From CAYMND01 sp964465065 (lineage in GTDB: Bacteria; Acidobacteriota; Aminicenantia; UBA2199): a stretch of DNA of 64,000 nucleotides. Under the pieces are notes generated by a model. That model was not told the origin of the DNA. It searched no databases and saw only the letters and a list, made by a program, of their open reading frames with translations. Shown piece by piece: positions 52,030 through 59,231 of the stretch. Made by a program: the position numbers and the translations under genes. The DNA is taken from contig CAYXHZ010000010.1 in assembly GCA_964465065.1 (NCBI GenBank), forward strand, positions 14,387 through 78,386. Reading direction: 5' to 3'. The number at the start of each line of letters is the position of its first letter. The first letter of the stretch is position 1.

Positions 52030-52058
52030 TTGCTTTGGCATACCGTCTGGGGTATAAA
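52030..52058 (+). promoter_or_regulatory. Possible promoter of the phoBR pair
   Basis: TTGCTT (52030-52035), 17 bp, TATAAA (52053-52058), about 30 nt before the ATG at 52090. No clear Pho boxes. Confidence 0.4.
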
Positions 52059-52089
52059 TGAAAACGAACGCACAGGCAAGGTGAACGGA

Positions 52090-52818
52090 ATGGAAGTCAA
52101 AAACAACCCGGCTGCCGAATTCAGTCAAAAGCCCCTGGTCATGGCCGTCGACGACGAGCAGGACATCGCCGAACTGCTGCAGGTCAGCCTGAGCCGCTCC
52201 GGCTTTTTGGTCGAAACCTTCCCGGCGGCCGCCCCCCTGCTCAAGACGCTGGAAAGCCGCAGCCCGGACATCCTCGTTCTGGACCTGATGCTGCCGGACA
52301 TGGACGGTCTGGAAGTCTGCAAGGCCCTCAAGGCCAACCCCAGGCTGGCGGCCATCCCGATCATCATGCTGACCGCCCGCGGTGACGAAACCGACGTGGT
52401 GCTGGGCCTGGAACTGGGGGCCGACGACTACCTGGTCAAACCCTTCTCGGCCAAGGAACTGGCCGCCCGCATCCGCGCCGTCCTGCGCCGCAAGGCCGGC
52501 GCCGCCGGCCCGGGGAGCCCGGACCAGGTGCGGCGCATCAACGACAGCCTGACCATCGATCTCAACCAGTATTCGGCCCGGGTCGACGGTCAGGATGCCC
52601 ACCTGACCAAGACCGAGTTCAGCATCCTGCGGATTCTGGCCGGCCATCCCGGCTGGGTGTTCAGCCGCGAGAAGCTGCTGACCCTGCTCTGGGGCGACGA
52701 CAAAGACGTCATCGACCGCACCATCGACGTGCACATCAAGAACCTGCGGGAAAAACTCGGCCCGGCCGGCGCTCTCATCCACAATGTCCGCGGTGTCGGC
52801 TACAAGATCGAACCATGA
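52090..52818 (+). CDS. phoB: PhoB-like response regulator (OmpR family)
   Basis: 242 residues from the ATG at 52090 with AAGGTG upstream. Receiver (about 15-130): VMAVDDEQDIAELL, phospho-Asp in ILVLDLMLPDMDG, Thr in IMLTARG, Lys in YLVKPFSAKE. Winged helix (about 145-240): LTKTEFSILRILAGHPGWVFSREKLL and DRTIDVHIKNLREKLG. Position after phoU and before a phoR-like kinase points to control of the phosphate regulon through the 11-bp repeats upstream of pstS and the porin gene. Confidence 0.9.
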   Translation: MEVKNNPAAEFSQKPLVMAVDDEQDIAELLQVSLSRSGFLVETFPAAAPLLKTLESRSPDILVLDLMLPDMDGLEVCKALKANPRLAAIPIIMLTARGDETDVVLGLELGADDYLVKPFSAKELAARIRAVLRRKAGAAGPGSPDQVRRINDSLTIDLNQYSARVDGQDAHLTKTEFSILRILAGHPGWVFSREKLLTLLWGDDKDVIDRTIDVHIKNLREKLGPAGALIHNVRGVGYKIEP

Positions 52819-54548
52819 AAAAAACCATTTTCTTCAAATCCTTCTGGATCAACCTGGCCGTTATCACCACGGTGCTTTTCCTCAGCATTCACATCGCCGG
52901 GCGGGTCTTTGCCGACTGGTACCCGCGCAACCTGGCCCGGGAAATGGCCAAAATCGTCACCCTGGCCCGGCCGCGCATTCTGGCCGCCGCTACCAGTCCG
53001 GAGATTCTGCAGAAGGAGCTGAACCGGCTGCGCGCCGAGTTGGGCATCCGCTTCACCCTCGTCGACGCCGACGGCCGGGTCCTGGGCGATTCCGACCAGG
53101 ACCCGCAGCGCATGGACAATCATCTGGACCGCCCGGAAATCAGCGCCGCCCTGCGCAACGGCAGCGGCCAGAACCTGCGCTTCAGCAGCACCGAGCAGGC
53201 GCCGATGTTCTATTACGCCGTACCCCTGCCCCGGGAGGAGAACCAGCCGCAGGCGGTACTGCGGGTCAGCCTCTTCGCCCAGGAAATCGACCGCCTGATC
53301 GACGCCTTCCGGCACCGGCTGCAGCTGGCCGCCCTGCTGTTGTTGCTGCTGGCCCTGCTGATCACCTTTTTGAGTTCCCGACGTCTGGCCAAGCCCGTCC
53401 GCGCCCTGGCCGCCGCTGCCCGCGATCTGGCCTCTGGGAATTTCGAAACGCGGGTCTACACCCGGGACAGCGGCGAAATCGGCGAATTGGCTGGCGCCTT
53501 CAACGAGATGGCCGAGCACCAGAAGGCGCTGATCGCCTCCCTGTCCCAGCGCCAGAACGAGCTGAAAGCGGTCATGGACGCCATGAGCGAAGGCCTGATG
53601 CTGATCGGCCAGGACGGCGACATCCTGCTCTACAACCAGGCCGCCGCGGCCATTTTCCCGGAACTGGGCGGCCAACGCCGCAAATACTGGCAGTGCTGCC
53701 GCAACCCCGACATCGACGACCAGATCCGCGCCGGTTTCAGCCAGACAGGCCTGCTCAGCCGGGAAACCAGCCTGGGCGAACGCCATTACCGCATCAACAC
53801 CGTACCCATCGCCGCCGAAAAGCGTCTGGTCATGACCCTGCACGACCTGACCGAATTCCGCCGCCTGGAACGGATCAAGAAGGATTTCATCACCAACCTC
53901 TCCCACGAGATCAAAACGCCGCTGACCACCATCCACGGCTTCGTGGAAACCCTGGAAGAGCAGCTGGACGGCGAGGCCCTGCGCTACCTGGGCATCATCA
54001 AACGCAACAGCGAACGCCTGACCAGTCTGGTCCACGACCTGCTGCTGCTGTCCAGGCTGGAGGACACCGGGGTGAGCGGCCGCAGCGAGACCGTGGATTT
54101 CAAGGCCCTCGTCGCCGGTATCCTGCCCGTCTACGAGCCGGTCGCCGCCCGCAAAGGCCTGAGCCTGCTGCACAGTTTGCCCCAGGAAAGCCTGTGGCTG
54201 CGCGGCGACGCCGACCGTCTGGAGGACATGGTCGTCAACCTGCTGGACAACGCCGTCAAGTACACCGAACAAGGCACGGTGCGTCTGGAGCTGGACAGCG
54301 AAAACGGGCAGGCCGTTCTGGAGATTGCCGACAGCGGGATCGGCATCGCGGCCGAGCACCTGGACCGCATCTTCGAACGCTTCTACGTCGTCGATCCCTC
54401 GCGATCCAAGCAGAACGGCGGCACGGGACTGGGTCTGGCCATCGTCAAACACATCGTCGCCCTGCACGGCGGCAGCCTGAAGGTGGACAGCCAGCCGCAG
54501 AAGGGCTCGCGTTTCGAGGTGCGTCTGCCGCTGGAAAAAGCCGGGTGA
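52815..54548 (+). CDS. phoR: PhoR-like sensor histidine kinase
   Basis: 577 residues with an ATGA overlap to phoB. Two membrane segments (about 12-32 and 170-192) around a periplasmic domain, HAMP (about 193-245), PAS (about 250-345), HisKA with FITNLSHEIKTPLTTIHGFVETLEEQL (about 358), and an ATPase domain (LLDNAVKYTEQGTV, GGTGLGLAIVKHIVALHGG). Phosphorylates the phoB product. A large periplasmic sensor is unusual for classic PhoR, which senses mainly through PstSCAB-PhoU. Confidence 0.9.
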   Translation: MKKTIFFKSFWINLAVITTVLFLSIHIAGRVFADWYPRNLAREMAKIVTLARPRILAAATSPEILQKELNRLRAELGIRFTLVDADGRVLGDSDQDPQRMDNHLDRPEISAALRNGSGQNLRFSSTEQAPMFYYAVPLPREENQPQAVLRVSLFAQEIDRLIDAFRHRLQLAALLLLLLALLITFLSSRRLAKPVRALAAAARDLASGNFETRVYTRDSGEIGELAGAFNEMAEHQKALIASLSQRQNELKAVMDAMSEGLMLIGQDGDILLYNQAAAAIFPELGGQRRKYWQCCRNPDIDDQIRAGFSQTGLLSRETSLGERHYRINTVPIAAEKRLVMTLHDLTEFRRLERIKKDFITNLSHEIKTPLTTIHGFVETLEEQLDGEALRYLGIIKRNSERLTSLVHDLLLLSRLEDTGVSGRSETVDFKALVAGILPVYEPVAARKGLSLLHSLPQESLWLRGDADRLEDMVVNLLDNAVKYTEQGTVRLELDSENGQAVLEIADSGIGIAAEHLDRIFERFYVVDPSRSKQNGGTGLGLAIVKHIVALHGGSLKVDSQPQKGSRFEVRLPLEKAG

Positions 54549-54890
54549 AGCTAGGCGCCCGGCGCCGTCTTTCGGACCCTATTGGAACAAAATCCCGTTT
54601 TTTTGAAACGAATCCGGTGGTAGCGATTCCGCTTTTTCTGTACCCTGAGTTCATGAGAAGCACAGCCGCAAAACGAACGCCACCAATTTGCCCACCTGTC
54701 CGTCCGCCAGACTGCACCCGGCCGATCCAGCCCCGGACGCCCGCTCAGAAAATATCACACTTTAAGTTTATCCCAAGACAATCTTTATATTTTTTCGCAT
54801 AAAATCTGCCAACATATGGACTTTTCAAGTTCCGTATATTAGAGTGTTAGCGCCCTTAAAAAACATTCGGGATGTTTTCAATGAGGCCAC
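54549..54890. other. Intergenic region before the hybrid kinase
   Basis: 342 bases without a convincing gene; the right half is AT-rich and probably carries the promoter. Near the left edge GGCGC-CCG-GCGCC followed by TCTTTC could be a weak terminator of phoBR. A perfect AAAACAT-TCGGG-ATGTTTT hairpin lies at 54860-54878 next to the ribosome site. Confidence 0.5.
54860..54878. promoter_or_regulatory. Hairpin next to the ribosome site of the hybrid kinase gene
   Basis: A perfect 7-5-7 inverted repeat ending 12 nt before the ATG. It could expose or hide the nearby GAGG, or bind a regulator. Confidence 0.4.
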
Positions 54891-56498
54891 ATGAAAGACA
54901 ATGACCACGATTTTGCGGTATTCCGTCACGCGAATTCGAACATTTATCAAACTCTGCTGGATTCTGCAAGACAAAAATGGTTGCTTATCGCCGAAACCAG
55001 CGGTATCGGATTCTGGTGTTTCGACTTCTCGACTCAAAAAATCGTCTGGGACGAAAACACCCGCCTCATCCTGGGCGACGGCCAGCGGACCGAAACGACC
55101 GACGTACGCGACATCAAACCGAAGGTGCATCCGGACGACCTGCGCCCCCTGCTGCAGGGCCTGATGAAAATGAAAAAATCCAACAACGGCCTGACGGTAG
55201 ACTTCCGTTTCTTCAGACCGGACGGCAGCGTACGCCACGTCAAGATCCACGGCCTGCCGGACCGGGGACCGAGCGGACGAACCACCCGGCTGGTCGGCAT
55301 CAGTTTCGACATCACCGAATACATCCAGGCCGAAAAAGAGTACGCCAGGCTGCAAACGCAGCTGCTGCAGGTGAACAAGATGGAAGCCATGGGCAAGCTG
55401 ACGGCCGGTATCGCCCACGATTTCAACAACATGCTGTCGGTCATCATCGGCAGTCTGGACCTGGCCAGACCCTGCGACGATCCGGCCTGTCCATTGCTTC
55501 GCCAGCTGGGCACGATCCGCAAGGCGGCCGAAAAGTCGGCGGCCCTGACCCGGCAGCTGCTGGCCTATTCCCGGCAGCAGAGCGGCGAGCCCAGGCTGCT
55601 GGACATCAACCAGTCCGTCGAGAAATCGCTGTCCTTACTCAAGACGATTCTGACCCGGGGCGTCGAACTGTCCTGGCATCCCGCCCAAGACCTGCCGTCC
55701 GTGAAGATGGACCCCAGCCAGCTGGACCAGATCGTCACCAACCTGTGCGTCAACTCCCGCGACGCGATCGCCGACACGGGCAGAATCAGCGTCAAGACCC
55801 AGAGCGTCTTCCTGGATCCGGACTATTGTTCCCGACACGCCGGCGCCTGTCCCGGCCAATACGTGCTGCTGACCGTCAGCGACAACGGCTGCGGGATCGA
55901 ACCGGGCGTGCTGAAGAGGTCCTTCGAACCCTTCTTCACCACCAAGGAACCGGGCAAGGGCACCGGACTGGGCCTGTCCACAGTCTACGGCATCGTCAAG
56001 CAGAACAAAGGCTACATCACCGTGAACAGCGAATTGCAGATCGGTACTTCCGTCCGGGTCTACCTGCCCTGCCACGCCAAACAAAAACCGCACCCGCTTC
56101 GCCAGGAACCGCCTGTCGTAATCACCATGGGCCAGGAGACGATCCTGCTGGTCGAAGACGAGCCGCTGATCATGAGCGTGGCCTGCACCATGCTCAGGCA
56201 CCTCGGCTACACGGTCCTGGAGGCCGCCAAACCCAGCGACGCCTTCCGGCTCGCCCAGGAGCACGCCGGCCGCATCCAGCTGGTGCTCTGCGACGCGGTG
56301 CTGCCGGAAATGAGCGGCGACAAACTGGTGAAAACGATCGTTTCCAGCCAGCCCGCCCTCAAGTTCATGTTCATGTCCGGCTACCCGACCCAGGCCATAT
56401 CGGAATACCGCCTGCTCGACGAGCAGGTCCCGTTCATCGAGAAGCCCTTCTCCCTGGAGCATCTGGCCCAGAAGGTCCGCTCGGTACTGGACAACTGA
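54891..56498 (+). CDS. Hybrid sensor histidine kinase (PAS, HisKA, HATPase, receiver)
   Basis: 535 residues, no membrane segment. PAS with PAC (about 35-155; IGFWCFDFSTQKIVWDENTRLILG at intervals and LVGISFDITEYIQ), HisKA GKLTAGIAHDFNNMLSV (about 175), ATPase (NSRDAIADTGRI, GKGTGLGLSTVYGIV; about 270-390) and receiver (ILLVEDEPLIMS, phospho-Asp in LVLCDAVLPEMSG, Lys in IEKPFSLEHL). It resembles the hybrid kinase at 2381-6013 in its catalytic half. GAGG precedes the ATG. No adjacent response regulator with DNA binding. Confidence 0.88.
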   Translation: MKDNDHDFAVFRHANSNIYQTLLDSARQKWLLIAETSGIGFWCFDFSTQKIVWDENTRLILGDGQRTETTDVRDIKPKVHPDDLRPLLQGLMKMKKSNNGLTVDFRFFRPDGSVRHVKIHGLPDRGPSGRTTRLVGISFDITEYIQAEKEYARLQTQLLQVNKMEAMGKLTAGIAHDFNNMLSVIIGSLDLARPCDDPACPLLRQLGTIRKAAEKSAALTRQLLAYSRQQSGEPRLLDINQSVEKSLSLLKTILTRGVELSWHPAQDLPSVKMDPSQLDQIVTNLCVNSRDAIADTGRISVKTQSVFLDPDYCSRHAGACPGQYVLLTVSDNGCGIEPGVLKRSFEPFFTTKEPGKGTGLGLSTVYGIVKQNKGYITVNSELQIGTSVRVYLPCHAKQKPHPLRQEPPVVITMGQETILLVEDEPLIMSVACTMLRHLGYTVLEAAKPSDAFRLAQEHAGRIQLVLCDAVLPEMSGDKLVKTIVSSQPALKFMFMSGYPTQAISEYRLLDEQVPFIEKPFSLEHLAQKVRSVLDN

Positions 56499-56501
56499 GC
56501 T

Positions 56502-56561
56502 CCGCCTCGAAAACCGATTCGGATTTCGGTCCCGGGCTTGCAAGCGGGAGGCGGATGTTTT
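56502..56561 (+). terminator. Possible terminator after the hybrid kinase gene
   Basis: CCGCCTC (56502-56508) can pair with GAGGCGG (56548-56554), followed by ATGTTTT; a smaller GCTTG/CAAGC palindrome lies inside. Loop large, so only moderate support. Confidence 0.3.
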
Positions 56562-56648
56562 AACCTGATCATATTGAACCGTTTATTTTGAATGGTTGCG
56601 ACCGCCGGCGCCTGTCTGCGGTCGCCGTCGACAAAACAGGAGGTTCCG

Positions 56649-57305
56649 ATGGAAGCCCCGAAAAATGTATATCGGCTCGGTTTCTGGTCGGCATTGTCCG
56701 TATCGGTGTTCAGCCTTTCCTACGACATCGGACAGATCGCCGAATGGTTCGGTCTCATGGGTTCAGGCGGGGGGCCGGAGAACGACAGCACCTGGTACGG
56801 ACTCGTAGTTCTCCTGGTCCCTTCCCTGTTTCTCGGAATTTCTTTCCCGCTGACAATGGCCGCCGTTCACCGACTGGCGCCCACGGACAAAAAGGTCTGG
56901 AGCCAGGCGGGACTGATGTTCGCCACCATGTACGGCACGCTGATCTGCATGAACTATTTCGTCCAGCTGACTCTGGTGGCCCCGGCCCTTCATCGAGGAG
57001 AAATCAGCGACAGCATCCGACCTTTTCTGTTCAACGTATTCAACTCCTTCACCTATTCAGTCGATCTTCTCGGCTACTGTTTCATGAGTTTGTCCACCCT
57101 TTTTACCGCCTTTGTCTTCAGCGGTACCGGTCTGGAGAAAGCGGTGCGCTGGTTTTTGATCGCCAACGGCCTCATTCTGCCCTTCATCGCCCTGCAAACT
57201 TTTTATCATCCGCTGATATGGGCCGCTACCGCCTGGGCTGTCACCCTGCCCGGGGCGGCCATCGCCCTGACCCTGCTGTTCAGAAGAAAACTCCGGGAAT
57301 CCTGA
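56649..57305 (+). CDS. Six-helix membrane protein of unknown function
   Basis: 218 residues from the ATG at 56649 with AGGAGG upstream. Six hydrophobic helices (LGFWSALSVSVFSLSYDIGQIAEWF, YGLVVLLVPSLFLGISFPLTMAAV, AGLMFATMYGTLICMNYFVQLTLV, and three more). A Gly-rich loop with acidic residues (GSGGGPENDSTWYG) joins helices 1 and 2. I do not recognise the family. Neighbouring genes are also small and unrelated to transport. Confidence 0.75.
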   Translation: MEAPKNVYRLGFWSALSVSVFSLSYDIGQIAEWFGLMGSGGGPENDSTWYGLVVLLVPSLFLGISFPLTMAAVHRLAPTDKKVWSQAGLMFATMYGTLICMNYFVQLTLVAPALHRGEISDSIRPFLFNVFNSFTYSVDLLGYCFMSLSTLFTAFVFSGTGLEKAVRWFLIANGLILPFIALQTFYHPLIWAATAWAVTLPGAAIALTLLFRRKLRES

Positions 57306-57358
57306 AGACAGAGAGCTTTTCCGGTCTGGTCGCCGAAAATGACCGTTTCAAAAAAAAC

Positions 57359-57389
57359 TTGACCTGACTACAGCTTCACAGTTTAGACT
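57359..57389 (+). promoter_or_regulatory. Promoter before the START-like gene
   Basis: TTGACC (57359-57364) followed by TAGACT after 19 bp (57384-57389), or TTTAGA after 17 bp. A 19-bp spacer is the hallmark of MerR-controlled promoters, and a MerR gene lies two genes downstream. Confidence 0.4.
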
Positions 57390-57410
57390 CCGTTCATACA
57401 GGAGGTATCG

Positions 57411-57896
57411 ATGAATCCAGAATTTATCGCCAAACGGTATGAATTGCACAACGAAGTCGAGGTCGGGGCTGCCGCGGAGCGGATTTTCCCCCTGCTCTGC
57501 CCGGTGCGGGAAAGCGAATGGATCCCCGGCTGGACTTGTCAGATGATCTTCGGCCACAGCGGCCTGGCCGAAAAGGACTGCGTCTTCGTCACCCGGCAGG
57601 CGGGGGAACCGGCGACGGTATGGGTCAACAGCCTGCACGACCCGCAGGCTCTGGTGGTCGAATACATCCGCATCACCCCCGACATCCGCCTCGTGCGCAT
57701 CCGCATCGGACTCGCCGCCCTGACGCCGGACAGCTGCCGCATGGAGTTCGGCTTCGCCTACACCGCCCTGGGCGAGCCCGGAAACCGCGAGCTGCAGACT
57801 CTGGCCGAACAGGACGGCCGGGAAGCGCGCGAATTGTGCGCCCGGCTGGCAGCCCAGCTGGACTGTTTTTTGAAGCGGGGACACATGCTACAATGA
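57411..57896 (+). CDS. SRPBCC/START-like domain protein
   Basis: 161 residues with AGGAGG upstream. The opening ELHNEVEVGAAAERIFPLLCPVRESEWIPGW, a VVEYIRITPDIRLVRIRIGL middle and a long final helix (AREARELCARLAAQLDCFL-like) show the hydrophobic-pocket fold that binds lipids or aromatic compounds. The ligand is unknown. It is followed after 4 nt by a MerR regulator, which may sense the same compound. Confidence 0.75.
   Translation: MNPEFIAKRYELHNEVEVGAAAERIFPLLCPVRESEWIPGWTCQMIFGHSGLAEKDCVFVTRQAGEPATVWVNSLHDPQALVVEYIRITPDIRLVRIRIGLAALTPDSCRMEFGFAYTALGEPGNRELQTLAEQDGREARELCARLAAQLDCFLKRGHMLQ
57889..57894 (+). promoter_or_regulatory. -10 element directly before the MerR gene
   Basis: TACAAT lies inside the end of the preceding gene and 6 nt before the MerR ATG, so a transcript from it would be leaderless. 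No clear -35. Confidence 0.4.
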
Positions 57897-57900
57897 GCTC

Positions 57901-58458
57901 ATGAGCGCTGTACGCACCGTCGGCCGCCTGGCCGGAAAGTTCGGCCTGTCCCGCAGCACCCTGCTGTACTACGACCGTATCGGACTGCTCCGGCCCGGCC
58001 GGCGCAGTCCGGCCGGTTACCGCCGCTACAGCGAGCAGGACGAGCGGCGGCTCGAAGAGATCTGCCGCTACCGCCGCATGGGCATGCCCCTGCGCGAGAT
58101 CGGCCGGCTGCTGGACTTGCCCGAGCAGGGAGTCAGCGGCGCCCTGCAGCGCCGCGCCCGGCAGCTCGAAGCGGAGATCGCCCTGTTGCGGGAACAGCTG
58201 CGCGTCGTCCTCGATCTCCTGAAAACCGACAGCCCCGTCCCGCCGGGCCGGCCCATGGACCGGGCGGCCTGGACCAGCCTGATGCGCTCGGCCGGCCTGG
58301 ACGAGGCAGGGATGATCCGCTGGCACGTGGAATTCGAACGCCGCTACCCCGACGGGCATCAGGCCTTCCTGGAGGAAATCGGCATTCCGGCCGGCGAGAT
58401 CAATGAAATCCGGCGGCGCATCCGCCAAAAAATATACAATTTGCCGGTAAGCACTTGA
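57901..58458 (+). CDS. MerR-family transcriptional regulator
   Basis: 185 residues. N-terminal winged helix: VGRLAGKFGLSRSTLLYYDRIGLLRPGRRSPAGYRRYSEQD at intervals, RMGMPLREIGRLLD; then a coiled coil (ALQRRARQLEAEIALLREQL) and a C-terminal ligand domain with DEAGMIRWHVEFERRYPDGHQAFLEE. No Cys for metal binding is evident, so an organic ligand is more likely. Starts 4 nt after the START-like gene. Confidence 0.85.
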   Translation: MSAVRTVGRLAGKFGLSRSTLLYYDRIGLLRPGRRSPAGYRRYSEQDERRLEEICRYRRMGMPLREIGRLLDLPEQGVSGALQRRARQLEAEIALLREQLRVVLDLLKTDSPVPPGRPMDRAAWTSLMRSAGLDEAGMIRWHVEFERRYPDGHQAFLEEIGIPAGEINEIRRRIRQKIYNLPVST

Positions 58459-58578
58459 AATCGTCACCGTCGCGGCGGTATAACCGTGCTCGGAGGGCGA
58501 CCCTGTCGCCTCGGTCGATGTGGTATGCGCTGGAGGGCAGACGCCGATGCTGTGCCGATGGATGAAGGATAACCGGTC

Positions 58579-58929
58579 ATGACTGTCAAAAACTATAGCG
58601 GAATGATTCCTCCGTGCGGGGTCTTTTGCGGGACCTGCCCGCGCTACCAAAACCCGAAACGTCCCTGCCCCGGCGCGGAAATCCATTGCCTGACCCGAAA
58701 ATGCAAGTCGCTGTACGCGTGCTGCGTCGAAAAGCGCAAGCTCACCCATTGCCACCAGTGCCCCATCTTTCCCTGCCACAGGTTCAAGAAATTCGCCGCC
58801 GGCTGGCTGGCGCTGGGCCAGGACCTGGTAGGCAACCAGTCCGAGCTCGCCGAGCTGGGGGAAAAGCGCTGGCTCGAAAAGTTCAACGCCGGCGAGGGAT
58901 GGGAAGGTGAAAAAAAACCCGGCAGATGA
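58579..58929 (+). CDS. Cysteine-rich DUF3795 protein
   Basis: 116 residues. The cysteine pattern PPCGVFCGTCPRY, CPGAEIHC, CVEKRKLTHCHQCPIFPCHRF is that of the DUF3795 family, predicted to bind zinc or an iron-sulfur cluster. It stands alone, 120 nt after the MerR gene. Function unknown. Confidence 0.82.
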   Translation: MTVKNYSGMIPPCGVFCGTCPRYQNPKRPCPGAEIHCLTRKCKSLYACCVEKRKLTHCHQCPIFPCHRFKKFAAGWLALGQDLVGNQSELAELGEKRWLEKFNAGEGWEGEKKPGR

Positions 58930-59002
58930 AGAAGTACTGTATATACAATATAGTTCCAGGATCTACACCGCCACTGCACCTTTCGCCTTACAAGCAATAT
59001 CC

Positions 59003-59032
59003 TTGACATTCATCTCCGGAATTCTGTAACAT
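59003..59032 (+). promoter_or_regulatory. Promoter of the restriction-modification locus
   Basis: TTGACA (59003-59008), 18 bp, TAACAT (59027-59032). It lies in the AT-rich stretch that begins the restriction-modification region. Confidence 0.6.
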
Positions 59033-59093
59033 GATATATTCTATGGCTAAACTGGCAGGCCGATGATTCGCCGCAAGAACAAGGAGTGTTTTG

Positions 59094-59228
59094 ATGGGAC
59101 ACTGTATACAAGCAAAGTGTTTCTCATCAGATTCATACCAATCCATTCTCTATTATTCTTTATTTACGAATCAAACTGACTGGATACGTACGGTCTATCA
59201 CACCGACCCGTATTTTTATCAAGGTTGA
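59094..59228 (+). CDS. 44-residue open frame coupled to the restriction gene
   Basis: ATG at 59094 follows AAGGAG by 7 nt. The product (MGHCIQAKCFSSDSYQSILY, then LFTNQTDWIRTVYHTDPYFY) is aromatic-rich, with Cys at positions 4 and 9. Its stop is 3 nt before the restriction gene ATG, and that gene's ribosome site (AAGG) lies in its last codons, so it may be a leader that couples translation. I recognise no family; it could also be a remnant. The remaining parts of the 302-nt stretch 58930-59231 hold only the promoter and AT-rich sequence. Confidence 0.5.
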   Translation: MGHCIQAKCFSSDSYQSILYYSLFTNQTDWIRTVYHTDPYFYQG

Positions 59229-59231
59229 GAT

